NCBI RefSeq assembly: GCF_963664415.1
Contig: NZ_OY761442.1
Span: 1 to 64,000, forward strand
Source: an uncultured Desulfobacter sp.
Lineage (GTDB): Bacteria > Desulfobacterota > Desulfobacteria > Desulfobacterales > Desulfobacteraceae
Length of the DNA: 64,000 nucleotides
Direction: 5' to 3'
The translations under genes and the position numbers were made by a program. The stretch's first letter is position 1, and every line of letters begins with the position of its first letter. This document shows positions 45,534 to 54,297 of the stretch, in pieces. The notes under the pieces are model-generated. The model was not told where the DNA came from and searched no databases. It saw only the letters and a list, made by a program, of their open reading frames with translations.

Positions 45534-46073
45534 CTAAAACCGGATCAGAGGCCGAAGTTTGCGGGCGATAATTATTGCTGCAACCATTTTAAGGGCCGCG
45601 CCTACAAGAAAGGGGTACATGCCCACAGCCAGGGCCTTGCCCCAGGAGACAGACAACACCCACTTAAGCCAGGGCACACCAAACAAATAAACCGTTGCCA
45701 TGCCTGCAACGGTGGCCACACAATCCCGAACCAGGCTTTTGGGGGCGCGCCCGGAAATTACCGAGGTAAAAAAGGCAGCCGGCAGGTAAGAGACAAGATA
45801 TCCACCCGTAGGACCGAACACTTTACCAATACCCGAGGTACCGCCGGCAAATACCGGCAGTCCGGCAAATCCCATAAGTAGGTAAACCGCAATACATCCG
45901 GCAGCCCATGCCGGTGGGAGGATCAAGCCCGCCAGAAGCACAAACATATTTTGCAGTACAATGGGAACCGGGCCCACCGGTATGGCAATCATTGCACCTA
46001 TGCTGATCAGGGCAATAAAAAGGGCTGAATACACAATTGGTTTTACGGAAACATCCATGGGGTTACTTTTCAT
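45534..46073 (-). CDS. bioY: Biotin-binding S-component BioY
   Basis: A 179-residue membrane protein with about six spans. The BioY family motifs VPIVLQNMFVLLAGLILPP and FAGGTSGIGKVFGPTGGYL are present. It binds biotin and is energised by BioMN. The start may be ATG 46073 or ATG 46058. The next gene upstream is the biotin ligase birA, which fits one biotin locus. Confidence 0.92.
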   Translation of the reverse strand: MKSNPMDVSVKPIVYSALFIALISIGAMIAIPVGPVPIVLQNMFVLLAGLILPPAWAAGCIAVYLLMGFAGLPVFAGGTSGIGKVFGPTGGYLVSYLPAAFFTSVISGRAPKSLVRDCVATVAGMATVYLFGVPWLKWVLSVSWGKALAVGMYPFLVGAALKMVAAIIIARKLRPLIRF

Positions 46074-46180
46074 TTCAATTAAGTTAATGGAGACGGTCCA
46101 ATATGTTGTTAATTTATTCGCATGTTGTATTTGGGGGCAAGTTTTAGGTATTCAGCAAGGCCAGGCTAGCCCATGGCTGT

Positions 46181-47134
46181 TCAGGAGTGAAAACAGTCTC
46201 CATAGATAATTTTCCGGGTGGTGCCGTCTTGGCTTTGAAGGATAAGCGCACCGGTGTCATCCACGTCCAAGGCCTTGCCTTCATACACCTGATCATGGGT
46301 TTGAACCCTGACCTGGGTTCCGATGGTGGCGGTCCGTTCCTTCCAGCACGTGATAATCCGGGCCGGATCAACGGTTTTAATCCTGGATTCAAACAGATCC
46401 AAAAACCGGATCAGGATCTGTTTTCTGGAAACGGATCTTCCAAGCGCTGTTTTTAAAGAAACAGCCTGGTATTGATCTGAATCGGGTTCGTTATTCACAT
46501 TTAAGCCAATGCCCAGAAACAGGAAATTAACCATATCCGCACGGGTCTCTATTTCTGCCAGCATCCCGGATAACTTGCGGCCGTTGAGCAGCAGGTCATT
46601 GGGCCATTTGACACGAACATCCAGGTCAAATAGGTCGGACAAAACTTCAGACATGCAGGCCGATGCCGCAAAATTCATGGTCCAGGCCAGGGGGGGAGGC
46701 AAATCCGGCTTAAGAATCAGGGTAAACCAAAGTCCACCCCGGTCAGAGTCCCAAGGTCTGTTTAGCCGTCCCCTGGAGGTTGTCTGGATTTCGGCTATGA
46801 CGCAGCTGACATGCGGCACTCCTTGACGGGCTGTTTTGCGGGCCTGGTCCATGGTAGAGTCAAGCTCCGGGAAATGAAAAATTCTGTCCTGAAGGTGTGG
46901 TGGGAAGCAAAAAGGATACAGCAGGTTGCCGGCGTCCTGAAGTTGATACCCTGTCGGCAGGGCCTCAATATCCACACCTGCCTGTTTCAAGGCCTTAATG
47001 TGTTTCCATACCGCTACCCGGGAGATCCCGACGGCTTCACTGATTTTAACCCCGGACACAGGTTCGCCGTCCGACTGGTACAAAACCTTAAGGATCATTT
47101 GCCTGTTATTCGGCAATTCGTGGTTAACTTTCAT
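46181..47134 (-). CDS. birA: Biotin ligase / biotin repressor BirA
   Basis: A 317-residue bifunctional protein. The N-terminal winged helix (VSGVKISEAVGISRVAVWKHIKAL, about residues 20-60) binds DNA; the central ligase domain has SRGRLNRPWDSDRGGLWFT (biotinyl-AMP loop) and VKWPNDLLLNGRKLSGML; the C-terminal SH3-like part ends the protein. It attaches biotin to carboxylases and represses biotin genes. A possible operator overlaps the 5' end. Confidence 0.93.
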   Translation of the reverse strand: MKVNHELPNNRQMILKVLYQSDGEPVSGVKISEAVGISRVAVWKHIKALKQAGVDIEALPTGYQLQDAGNLLYPFCFPPHLQDRIFHFPELDSTMDQARKTARQGVPHVSCVIAEIQTTSRGRLNRPWDSDRGGLWFTLILKPDLPPPLAWTMNFAASACMSEVLSDLFDLDVRVKWPNDLLLNGRKLSGMLAEIETRADMVNFLFLGIGLNVNNEPDSDQYQAVSLKTALGRSVSRKQILIRFLDLFESRIKTVDPARIITCWKERTATIGTQVRVQTHDQVYEGKALDVDDTGALILQSQDGTTRKIIYGDCFHS

Positions 47135-47143
47135 ATCAAATGA

Positions 47144-47176
47144 TTGTTAACCATGAATATAGGCAAGGGTCAAGTA
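47144..47176. promoter_or_regulatory. Candidate BirA operator upstream of birA
   Basis: TTGTTAACC (47144-47152), 15 nt, GGTCAAGTA (47168-47176) resembles the known two-part bacterial BirA box with inner CC...GG and 15-nt spacing; the right half matches poorly. An overlapping perfect repeat TGGTTAAC (47121-47128) / GTTAACCA (47146-47153) spans the birA start codon. Confidence 0.4.
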
Positions 47177-47344
47177 TTTTTTTAAACATTAATTAAGTTG
47201 ACGGAGAAGCTTGAGGCTTGCTATGTGTGTTTTGTATGGTTAATTAATTTAGCTTTTACTTTTATTGTGGTGTGTGCCATTGCGCGGAAAACATAGCGTG
47301 AAGGTATGAGCTAATCCCTGAAACTATGTATTACCGAGAATGAT

Positions 47345-48298
47345 ATGAAAACAATCCCTCTGCCCTCTCTTCATCCGACAGCGAATCCCGATCAACTCAG
47401 AGCGGATATCCCTGCATCGCTTGGGCAAGGCGGCATTGATCTTATTCTTTTGAAGTCCGGGGTTCAGTTGTTAATCTTTGATTGGCAGATCAATCAAGCC
47501 TCCCTATTTCAAGGAGGTCTAAACGATCATTCCGTTGGGTTCGGTTTTTGTCTTGATGGCCGGTATGGTCACCACCCGGCCTGTTTTAATCGGCCGCTGT
47601 CAATACGTGCTGGAGAAAGCGGCTTTTTTTCTTTTCCAAAGGGCGTTGAAATCCTTGAACAAACCGATGATAAGAGAATGCACAGGGTCGTTCTGTTGCT
47701 GGATGGGGAACGTTTATCCATATTAATCAATGGAGATGAAGATCGTTTTTATCCGATATTGAAAAGTCTGGAAAAAAAATCTCCTACCCGAATGGGCAAT
47801 ATTCTAACGCCTGTGATGAGAACGGCTTTACACCAATTGCACCATTGCCCTTACCGTGGAACAACCCAACAGATCTTCCTGGAAGGGAAAAGTATGGAAT
47901 TGATTGCCCATATGATGGAACAGATCAGTTCCGGTTATGGCTGCCGCTATGATTGTGCTTTAAAAGCATCGGATAAAGAACGTGTTCACCATGCCGCACA
48001 CATGCTGGTCCGGAGCCTGAATAATCCGCCGGATATCATGGAGATCGCCCGATCGGTCGGATTGAGCAGGACCAAGCTTTTTCGTACCTTTCGTCAGACG
48101 TTCGGGCTCACACCCTTTGAATATCTTCGCAGTCACCGTCTACAGATGGCCATGAAACTGCTCCAGGATGGTGAGGTGAATGTCACCCAGGCGGCCTTGA
48201 TGGTCGGCTATACGAATCTAAGTTATTTTGCTAGGGCATTTAAATCCACATTCGGAATAGCACCAAGCGAGCTGCGTAAATCTTTCCGCGTAACATAG
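47345..48298 (+). CDS. AraC-family regulator of the broken receptor
   Basis: A 317-residue PchR-like regulator. The sensor part contains LHQLHHCPYRGTTQQIFLEG, a block shared by the AraC proteins at 56450 and 60384; the AraC domain is at about residues 220-315 (EIARSVGLSRTKLFRTFRQTFG; VTQAALMVGYTNLSYFARAFKSTFG). It is followed by the decayed receptor at 48347, so it has probably lost its main target. Confidence 0.9.
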   Translation: MKTIPLPSLHPTANPDQLRADIPASLGQGGIDLILLKSGVQLLIFDWQINQASLFQGGLNDHSVGFGFCLDGRYGHHPACFNRPLSIRAGESGFFSFPKGVEILEQTDDKRMHRVVLLLDGERLSILINGDEDRFYPILKSLEKKSPTRMGNILTPVMRTALHQLHHCPYRGTTQQIFLEGKSMELIAHMMEQISSGYGCRYDCALKASDKERVHHAAHMLVRSLNNPPDIMEIARSVGLSRTKLFRTFRQTFGLTPFEYLRSHRLQMAMKLLQDGEVNVTQAALMVGYTNLSYFARAFKSTFGIAPSELRKSFRVT

Positions 48299-48586
48299 TT
48301 CTACAAAATATATTTCCTTCAAACTTGTGAACGCTAACGTTTATAAAATGAAGGAAGGCATAGAATTAGTTATAACGGACCATGTACCGGAGATAGAGAT
48401 GGTAATGGACAAACATTGCGTGTCAAGTATTCCGGTGATAAATTTAACGTACTATCCATTACCGGGCGCCGTCATTACAGAGATGACATGGATTATGTGG
48501 TTTTGCTAACCTAAAATTGACCCCTTTGAGGGCCAAATGACAACCTAAAATTGACCCCCCACTTTGCATCAGTACTCTGGTATTGA

Positions 48587-50128
48587 ATGGAGATTTTTAA
48601 CCCATTACCGGAGACGAAAAGGAGAATGCTTAAAGTGGATCAGTATGATTACATCCGAACAGCTCACCGTGTTTATGGAAAGGCCATTAAAGAGCTTGCC
48701 AGAGAAACCGGCCATTCAAAAAACACCATAAAAAAAATTTTAAAGCAGGAATACATTGGCTACAAGCAACGATCTAAACAGCCATATCCCGTTCTTGGTC
48801 CTTATATCCAGGAGATAGACCGCTGGCTTGGCGATGACAAGGACAAGCCATACAAACAGCGACATACAGCAACCCGGATATACCATCGTCTGAAATCGGA
48901 ACTCGAGTATTCCGGTGGAGAGACGACGGTTCGCCGTTATGTGCGTGAGGCAAAGCTGAGGCTGGGTTTAACGAATCAGCAGGCATTTATCCCATCAGAT
49001 CCGACGACTGCCCAGGAAGCCGAGGTAGACTGGGGAAACTGTCAGGCAGTTATTGCCGGCGAACCCGTGAAGCTGAAATTATTTTGCATACGTTCAAAAT
49101 GTTCGGGCAAACACTTTGTTCGCTGTTATCCCTGTGAAAGGCAGCAAGCTTTATTTGACGCTCATATCCAGGCCTTTTCATTTTTTGGAGGCGTGTTCCC
49201 AGTTCTTATCTATGACAATCTGACAACAGTCGTACAAAAGGTATTTAAAGGAAAAAAACGTCATCTTCAGGAATCTTATAATCGGTTCAAGGCCTATTAC
49301 AACTTCGATCCAAGGTTTTGCAATCCCGGCCAGGGCCATGAAAAAGGTGGGATTGAAGGCCTGGTCGGCTACGCTCGAAGAAATTATATGGTTCCTATCC
49401 CACATGCTGACAGCCTGGACGAATTGAACACGCGCCTCCTCGATGATTGCATGGCCTATGGAGAGCATCGCATCGCCGGTCAAACACAAAGCGTCAATGA
49501 ATTGTTTGAATCAGAAAAGCAGGTATTGCTGCCATTGCCGACAACATCGTTCAGTAACGTTGAGACGTTCATGGTCAGGGTAAACAAATATGCCACCGTT
49601 ATTATTGACAAGAACCGGTATTCTGTCCCGACGCGCTATGCTTACATGAGAGTGCAGGCGATAGTAGAGATAGACCAGGTGATCATTTATTGGAGCGGCA
49701 GAAAAATAAGCACCCATCATCGGTTATATGGAAATAATAAGTGGAGTTTAAAACCGGAACATTATCTGGAGTTGATTCGTCAGCGTCCACAATCATTTGA
49801 TACCGCCCGGCCAATTTTACAATGGCGTGATCAATGGCCGGATTGCCTGGAAAAGTTATTAGAACATTTTCGCCGGAAAAACGGTGTAACCAAAGGTACC
49901 CGGGAATTTGTCACCGTGCTGATGCTGTACGAAAAATATGCTGTCGACAAGATCGAAGCAGCCGTAAAGGAAGCACTGAAAAGCAATGTCGGCTGCAGCA
50001 ATGCTCTCAAGCAGATTTTACACAGTCAAAACATCTCTATGGAGTCCCAATTTGATCCTTTGTCGAACTGGGAGACACTGCCCCCTGCTGACATCTCGGC
50101 ATACGAACAGCTTGGAGGTATCTTATGA
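48587..50128 (+). CDS. istA: IS21-family transposase IstA
   Basis: A 513-residue DDE transposase. N-terminal helix-turn-helix (KAIKELARETGHSKNTIKKIL), catalytic core with AEVDWGN (first Asp), VLIYDNLTTVV (second Asp) and GHEKGGIEGLVGYAR (Glu), then a beta-barrel-like C-terminal part. ATG 48626 (MLKVDQYDYIRTAHRVYG) with AAGGAG just upstream is a plausible alternative start. It appears intact. Confidence 0.93.
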   Translation: MEIFNPLPETKRRMLKVDQYDYIRTAHRVYGKAIKELARETGHSKNTIKKILKQEYIGYKQRSKQPYPVLGPYIQEIDRWLGDDKDKPYKQRHTATRIYHRLKSELEYSGGETTVRRYVREAKLRLGLTNQQAFIPSDPTTAQEAEVDWGNCQAVIAGEPVKLKLFCIRSKCSGKHFVRCYPCERQQALFDAHIQAFSFFGGVFPVLIYDNLTTVVQKVFKGKKRHLQESYNRFKAYYNFDPRFCNPGQGHEKGGIEGLVGYARRNYMVPIPHADSLDELNTRLLDDCMAYGEHRIAGQTQSVNELFESEKQVLLPLPTTSFSNVETFMVRVNKYATVIIDKNRYSVPTRYAYMRVQAIVEIDQVIIYWSGRKISTHHRLYGNNKWSLKPEHYLELIRQRPQSFDTARPILQWRDQWPDCLEKLLEHFRRKNGVTKGTREFVTVLMLYEKYAVDKIEAAVKEALKSNVGCSNALKQILHSQNISMESQFDPLSNWETLPPADISAYEQLGGIL

Positions 50129-50877
50129 ACCCAGCAGTCCAGGCAGTCCTCACACAGCACTTAAAAACGCTGAAGCTCTCGACGATGGAAAAAGAGTTGG
50201 AAGGTCAGATCCGGCAGGCGCATGAGGCGGCCTGCGGCTACGATGAGTTTTTATTGAATCTTGTTGAAGCGGAAGTTCAAATACGGCAGGAAAACGGTCG
50301 CAAGCGACGTCTCAAGGAAGCCAGGTTCCCGATGCAGAAACCGCTTGAAACATTTGATTTTGAGGCTGCCCCTGATTTGGACGCCCGGTTGATCAAAGAA
50401 CTTTCAACAGGGACATTCATTAAAGAAGCCCGGAATATAATTTTGATAGGTAAAAGCGGAGCCGGTAAAACCCATCTGGCAACCAGCATCGGGATGGAAG
50501 CCTGCCGGTATGGACATCGAGTTCGTTTTATTACTGGTTGTGGGCTTGCAAACGAACTGACGGAGGCCAGGGAACAACAGGCTCTGGGTAGAATGATAAA
50601 ACGATATGCCGGTTATGGGCTGTTGATTCTTGATGAATTGGGGTACGTCCCGTTCAGTAAAATCGGCGCTGAATTATTGTTCCAAGTCCTTACCGAGCGC
50701 CATGAAAGACGTTCGATCATCATCACTACCAATCTTGGTTTTGGTGATTGGACGCAGGTGTTTGGCGATGCAAATCTTACCGCTGCTCTGCTGGATCGTG
50801 TCACTCACCGGGCTCACATTATTCAATGTAACTGGGACAGTTATCGACTTAAACAGACTTTAAAATCGAGAGGATAA
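50125..50877 (+). CDS. istB: IS21-family helper ATPase IstB
   Basis: A 250-residue AAA+ protein related to DnaC that loads on target DNA and assists IstA. Walker A GKSGAGKTHLA and Walker B LLILDELGYVP are present. Its ATG overlaps the istA stop (ATGA), the usual IS21 arrangement. Confidence 0.94.
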   Translation: MNPAVQAVLTQHLKTLKLSTMEKELEGQIRQAHEAACGYDEFLLNLVEAEVQIRQENGRKRRLKEARFPMQKPLETFDFEAAPDLDARLIKELSTGTFIKEARNIILIGKSGAGKTHLATSIGMEACRYGHRVRFITGCGLANELTEAREQQALGRMIKRYAGYGLLILDELGYVPFSKIGAELLFQVLTERHERRSIIITTNLGFGDWTQVFGDANLTAALLDRVTHRAHIIQCNWDSYRLKQTLKSRG

Positions 50878-50880
50878 AGA

Positions 50881-51141
50881 ATGAAAGAACTGGATGTATA
50901 TAATCCCCTGAAAGGTCGAAATGAAACGATAAGGATCGAGATCTCCGAAGACTGTACGACCTATTTTGAAGAGGCGGAGAAGAATGATGATATCCTGAGC
51001 ATTACAGACACAGATGCCGGTTTGTTAATACAAGAGTGTGGGTGCACAAAACCGATTCTCATAGCTGTAGAATCACGGGAATCAATTAATTACAGCCAAA
51101 AAGGAGCGTTGAAGGCAATAGCCGACTACTGCGTTGGGTAG
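50881..51141 (+). CDS. Small ORF inside IS21, function unknown
   Basis: An 86-residue acidic protein (KELDVYNPLKGRNETIRIE; SITDTDAGLLIQECGCTKPI) that starts 3 nt after istB with GAGAGGATAAAG before the ATG. It has an ECGC pair and no membrane span. It lies within the IS borders, so it travels with the element. I do not recognise a family. Tight spacing to istB argues that it is a real gene of the transposition operon. Confidence 0.6.
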   Translation: MKELDVYNPLKGRNETIRIEISEDCTTYFEEAEKNDDILSITDTDAGLLIQECGCTKPILIAVESRESINYSQKGALKAIADYCVG

Positions 51142-51148
51142 CCCGTCC

Positions 51149-51200
51149 GGCCAGGGCCAGGGGATCGGCCCGGCGCCGGGCCGATCCCCTGGCCCTGGCC
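51149..51200. repeat. 52-bp perfect GC-rich palindrome in IS21
   Basis: The 26-nt left half from 51149 (GGCCAGGGCCAGGGGATCGG onwards) is the exact reverse complement of the right half to 51200, with GGCGCC at the centre. TGGGTA (51135-51140) and TACCCA (51203-51208) extend the pairing outside. It follows the stop of the 86-codon ORF by 7 nt, in otherwise AT-rich IS sequence. It could end transcription of the IS or fold as a cruciform. Confidence 0.85.
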
Positions 51201-52122
51201 GTTACCCAAACCGGAACTATATAAAAAGCGATAAGAGAATGATTTTAACAACAGGGGGGGTCAAAATTGGGTTGTCGAGAGGGGTCAATTTTGTGTTGCA
51301 ATTCCGAATTATGATTTTGATATGACATCTTTGTCCTCTATGACATCAAAAACAGTTGATGAAAGCACCTCTTTATCTCAGGAGATACGTATTTCTTCAG
51401 TTGAAAATAACGATCCTTTCCAATGGCTGACCGGTGTCTACTTTTTTGATGAAGATATACAAATTTACCAGGATAAGATTTCTCAAACCACCACCACCAT
51501 CAGAAACACGGATGTTGATAGTTTTGGCTATGCTTTTTTTGGACAAGGAACCTATACTTTTATTGACAGGCTTCATTTAACAGCCGGCCTTCGTTATGAT
51601 TTTACAGATTTTAACGGAGAACAAGAATTCACTAGTGGCGGTACACAGACTATTTATGCGGAAATTGATAATTGGATTTCCACGGAATACGACAGCACGA
51701 CTGGTAGTTCTTATCAATATGATTATTCCGGCAATAGACTTCCCAATGTCCCAAACTATACGTACAATTTGGGGGTTCAGTACCGCCATATGTCAGGATT
51801 TTTTTGCAGAGCGGATTGGCTTGGAACAGGCTCTGTTTACAGTGATTCAAAAAATACCGCTAAAGAAGATGGATACGGGATTTTCAACCTGCGCTTGGGA
51901 TTTGAAAGTGAGAATTATGACATCCATCTGTGGTGTAAAAACCTTTTTGATGAAGAATATTTGCAAGTAAGATTTGCAAGTTCAGGTGCTCATCAAGGTC
52001 TTGATGGTGATCCCAGAATGATGGGGATCTCATTTACATATCGTTTCTAATCGAAGATAGATGTTTTTTCCCGGCCAATACCAATACGCTTTAAGTAAGG
52101 GCGTCTTTGGCCGGGGTTTCTC

Positions 52123-53139
52123 TTATTTTCTGCCGATGCATATATCCATGGATTCACACATGGAAACGGGGATGGGTTTAAGTTTTACGCTTTTAAATCC
52201 GGCCTCAAGCATGGCATCGGGTATCATATCCCGGTCAAATGATAAATCTTTGGAGGAGAGGCTGGTCGGCAACCAGCTGACCACCATACCCGAGGGTTTT
52301 GTACCTTCCTCTGTCAGGCCGTCATGAACAGAGACGAACACCCCTCCCGGATTCAGGGCTTCATAGATTTTTGAAAACAAGGGATGCAGATTATCTTTGA
52401 AAAAATTCAATGTTGCTTTTGCATAAATAAGATCATAGCCCATACCGATGTGATCTTTTGCATAGTCGCCTTCCATGACCGCGACTGTGTTTTCCATGCC
52501 GTATTCGGCAATGATTTCCCTTGTAATCTTTATCACTGCCGGATTATCAAAAACAACACCTTTCAAAGATGCACTTTTCTGGGTCACGGCAATGCAATCC
52601 ATGCCGTGGGCCCCGCCGAGATCGAGCATTCTTTTCATCCCGGCAAATTCGGGCAGTTTGCTGATTTCTTTTGCAATGAGTTGTGAATTCCCGGCCCGGG
52701 AATAATTGCCCATAGCTTTCACATGGGAGGCAAACATCTCTCCCACGTCATCAAAGTTTTCCGCCTGGGGCCCGGGGCCGTTTTTAACGGCATCTGCCAT
52801 TTGCTCCCTGGTCTGGAAATTCCATTGATTGGAAAGCATAAGAAGCTCGCCCAAATAACAATCGTTTCCCTGGACAAGGAAGATGTCGGACAGTTCGGTA
52901 TTGCGATACGCTCCGTTTTCCTTTTTAAGCAGTTGAATTGCGCACAGGGCATTTAAAAAAAGTACGGTATTCGCCTCGTGGGATTTTAGGGATGACGCAA
53001 TTTCAGAGGCAGTTTTGTTTTCAACCGTCAGGTTAAATACCTTAAATTCAATTGCAGTCATCAGTACCCACGATTTTGTCGTTCCACCAAAAAGATCAAA
53101 AATCGGTTTCGGCGTCATTGTGATATTCGGAAATTCCAT
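52123..53139 (-). CDS. O-methyltransferase (hydroxyindole O-methyltransferase type)
   Basis: A 338-residue enzyme with an N-terminal winged-helix dimerisation domain (KSWVLMTAIEFKVFNL; KTASEIASSLKSH) and a C-terminal SAM domain (MLDLGGAHGMDCIAV; YDLIYAKATLNFFKDN; LNPGGVFVSVHDG). This is the plant/fungal-like small-molecule O-methyltransferase fold, often found in secondary-metabolite clusters. It converges on the broken TonB receptor (72-nt gap), the third methyltransferase placed next to a receptor here. The substrate is unknown. Confidence 0.87.
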   Translation of the reverse strand: MEFPNITMTPKPIFDLFGGTTKSWVLMTAIEFKVFNLTVENKTASEIASSLKSHEANTVLFLNALCAIQLLKKENGAYRNTELSDIFLVQGNDCYLGELLMLSNQWNFQTREQMADAVKNGPGPQAENFDDVGEMFASHVKAMGNYSRAGNSQLIAKEISKLPEFAGMKRMLDLGGAHGMDCIAVTQKSASLKGVVFDNPAVIKITREIIAEYGMENTVAVMEGDYAKDHIGMGYDLIYAKATLNFFKDNLHPLFSKIYEALNPGGVFVSVHDGLTEEGTKPSGMVVSWLPTSLSSKDLSFDRDMIPDAMLEAGFKSVKLKPIPVSMCESMDICIGRK

Positions 53140-53260
53140 TGGTGTCTCCTTTTTTTATAATCGCACTGAAAAACTGTCTAATGTATTGAAAAAAGTTTGT
53201 CAAGAATAATAAGATGTTTTGTATGAAAAATTTAGGGATGATGATGCAGGTTTTTTTTAA

Positions 53261-54293
53261 GGCTCATGTTGCGTATCAGGGTCGTATAATGGTAGATGGT
53301 GATTTTTTCTGACCGAATTCACCTTAGGAGCTTAACGGATGCAGGTAAACATAAAGACTCTGATTGATGATACACAATGTTATGAAACTGTTCGGGAATT
53401 GCGCTGGCCGGAAGGACGCCAATGTCCGTTTTGTGAATCCAAACGAGTAATCAAAAGGGGTTTCGATGAAAAAGAACCTGCCAGGCAGCGTTATGAATGT
53501 AAAAATTGTAGTAAACGCTTTGACGACTTGACGGGTACCATTTTCGCTGGGCATCATCAACCCCTAAAAGTATGGATTTTGTGTCTTTATTTTATGGGGC
53601 TGAACTTGTCCAACAAGCAGATTGCCAAAGAACTGGACTTGGACCGCACGGATGTTCAAAAGATGACCACCCAACTTCGTGAAGGCGTGGTAAAAAAAAG
53701 CCGCCCGTAACTCTCGACGACAAGGTTGAGTGCGATGAAGTCTACATTGTAGCAGGGCATAAAGGCAATCCCGAAGCAGTATTCCAAAAAGGGAGGGAAG
53801 GCCGTCGAAATCGTTTACGAGGTGCTCGTGGGCGGGGTACATTGGAAAAAGAGAAGCCACCTGTATTTGGTATGATTCAGCGATGCGGGCTGGTGGTAAT
53901 CAAGATGCTTGCCAATGTTCGCCGGGTAACCATTGAGCCCTTGATAAAATCAGTCATTTTGCCAGGAACTTTGATCTACACGGATGAATACGGGATATAT
54001 AACCGATTAAGCGAGTGGGGGTACAAGCATAAGAGCGTGAATCACGGGGCTGGAGAATATGCCAGAGACGAGGATGGGGATGGTTTCCATGAAGTCCATG
54101 TAAATACGATGGAAGGCTTCTGGTCTTTGCTACGTGGTTGGTTGCGTCCACATCGAGGAGTTTCACAGGAAAAGCTCCCGTTTTATCTTGGCTTTTTTGA
54201 ATTCGTTCATAACGCTGGCAAGCGAGGAAAGGCCTTGCTCCATTCACTTGTCGAACTTTTGGTCAGATAAGACCTTGAAACACAACATGAGCC
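53261..54293 (+). mobile_element. IS1595-family insertion sequence
   Basis: A 1033-bp element with terminal repeats GGCTCATGTTGCGTATCA (53261-53278) and the complement of 54276-54293 (GGCTCATGTTGTGTTTCA), 16 of 18 identical. TTTTTTAA occurs directly on both sides (53253-53260 and 54294-54301), the 8-bp duplication expected for IS1595. The right duplication covers the stop codon of the TonB receptor gene at 54298. Confidence 0.92.
53339..54270 (+). CDS. IS1595-family transposase in two frames
   Basis: The first frame (53339-53710) has the N-terminal zinc ribbon (CPFCESKRV; CKNCSKRF) and the helical region, ending VVKKSRP. The second frame, -1 relative to it, continues as PVTLDDKVECDEVYIVAGHKG and holds the ISXO2-like catalytic core (LIYTDEYGIYNRL; VNTMEGFWSLLRGWL). 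The frames meet at eight A residues (53692-53699) read GTA AAA AAA AGC, a classic -1 slippery run. Either programmed frameshifting joins them or a single-base change has broken the gene. Confidence 0.85.
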
Positions 54294-54297
54294 TTTT

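Larger units (their letters stand above)
48498..51307 (+). mobile_element. IS21-family insertion sequence with extra ORF
   Basis: A 2810-bp element with istA and istB, flanked by ATTATG (48492-48497 and 51308-51313), a 6-bp target duplication inside a TonB receptor gene. Each end has two copies of a 17-nt transposase-binding type repeat: AACCTAAAATTGACCCC at 48508 and 48542, and its relatives on the other strand at 51257-51273 and 51281-51297. It also holds an 86-codon ORF and a 52-bp palindrome downstream of istB. Confidence 0.93.
48347..52050 (+). pseudogene. TonB receptor, 5'-deleted and split by IS21
   Basis: Left piece 48347-48497 reads GRHRISYNG... then FNVLSITGRRHYRDDMDY; right piece 51308-52050 continues YDFDMTSLSSMTSKT and runs to the barrel end GISFTYRF. 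Removing the IS21 element and one copy of the ATTATG duplication restores one frame (DDMDYDFDMTSL). The signal peptide, plug and first strands are also missing: only 48 nt separate the AraC stop from the left piece, and a stop codon precedes it (48344). The receptor resembles those at 26285, 54298 and 58207. Confidence 0.9.

Noticed and set aside
48327..48509. 60-codon open frame after the AraC gene
   Set aside because: A different frame of the same stretch reads as TonB receptor barrel and joins the fragment beyond IS21, which explains the region better.
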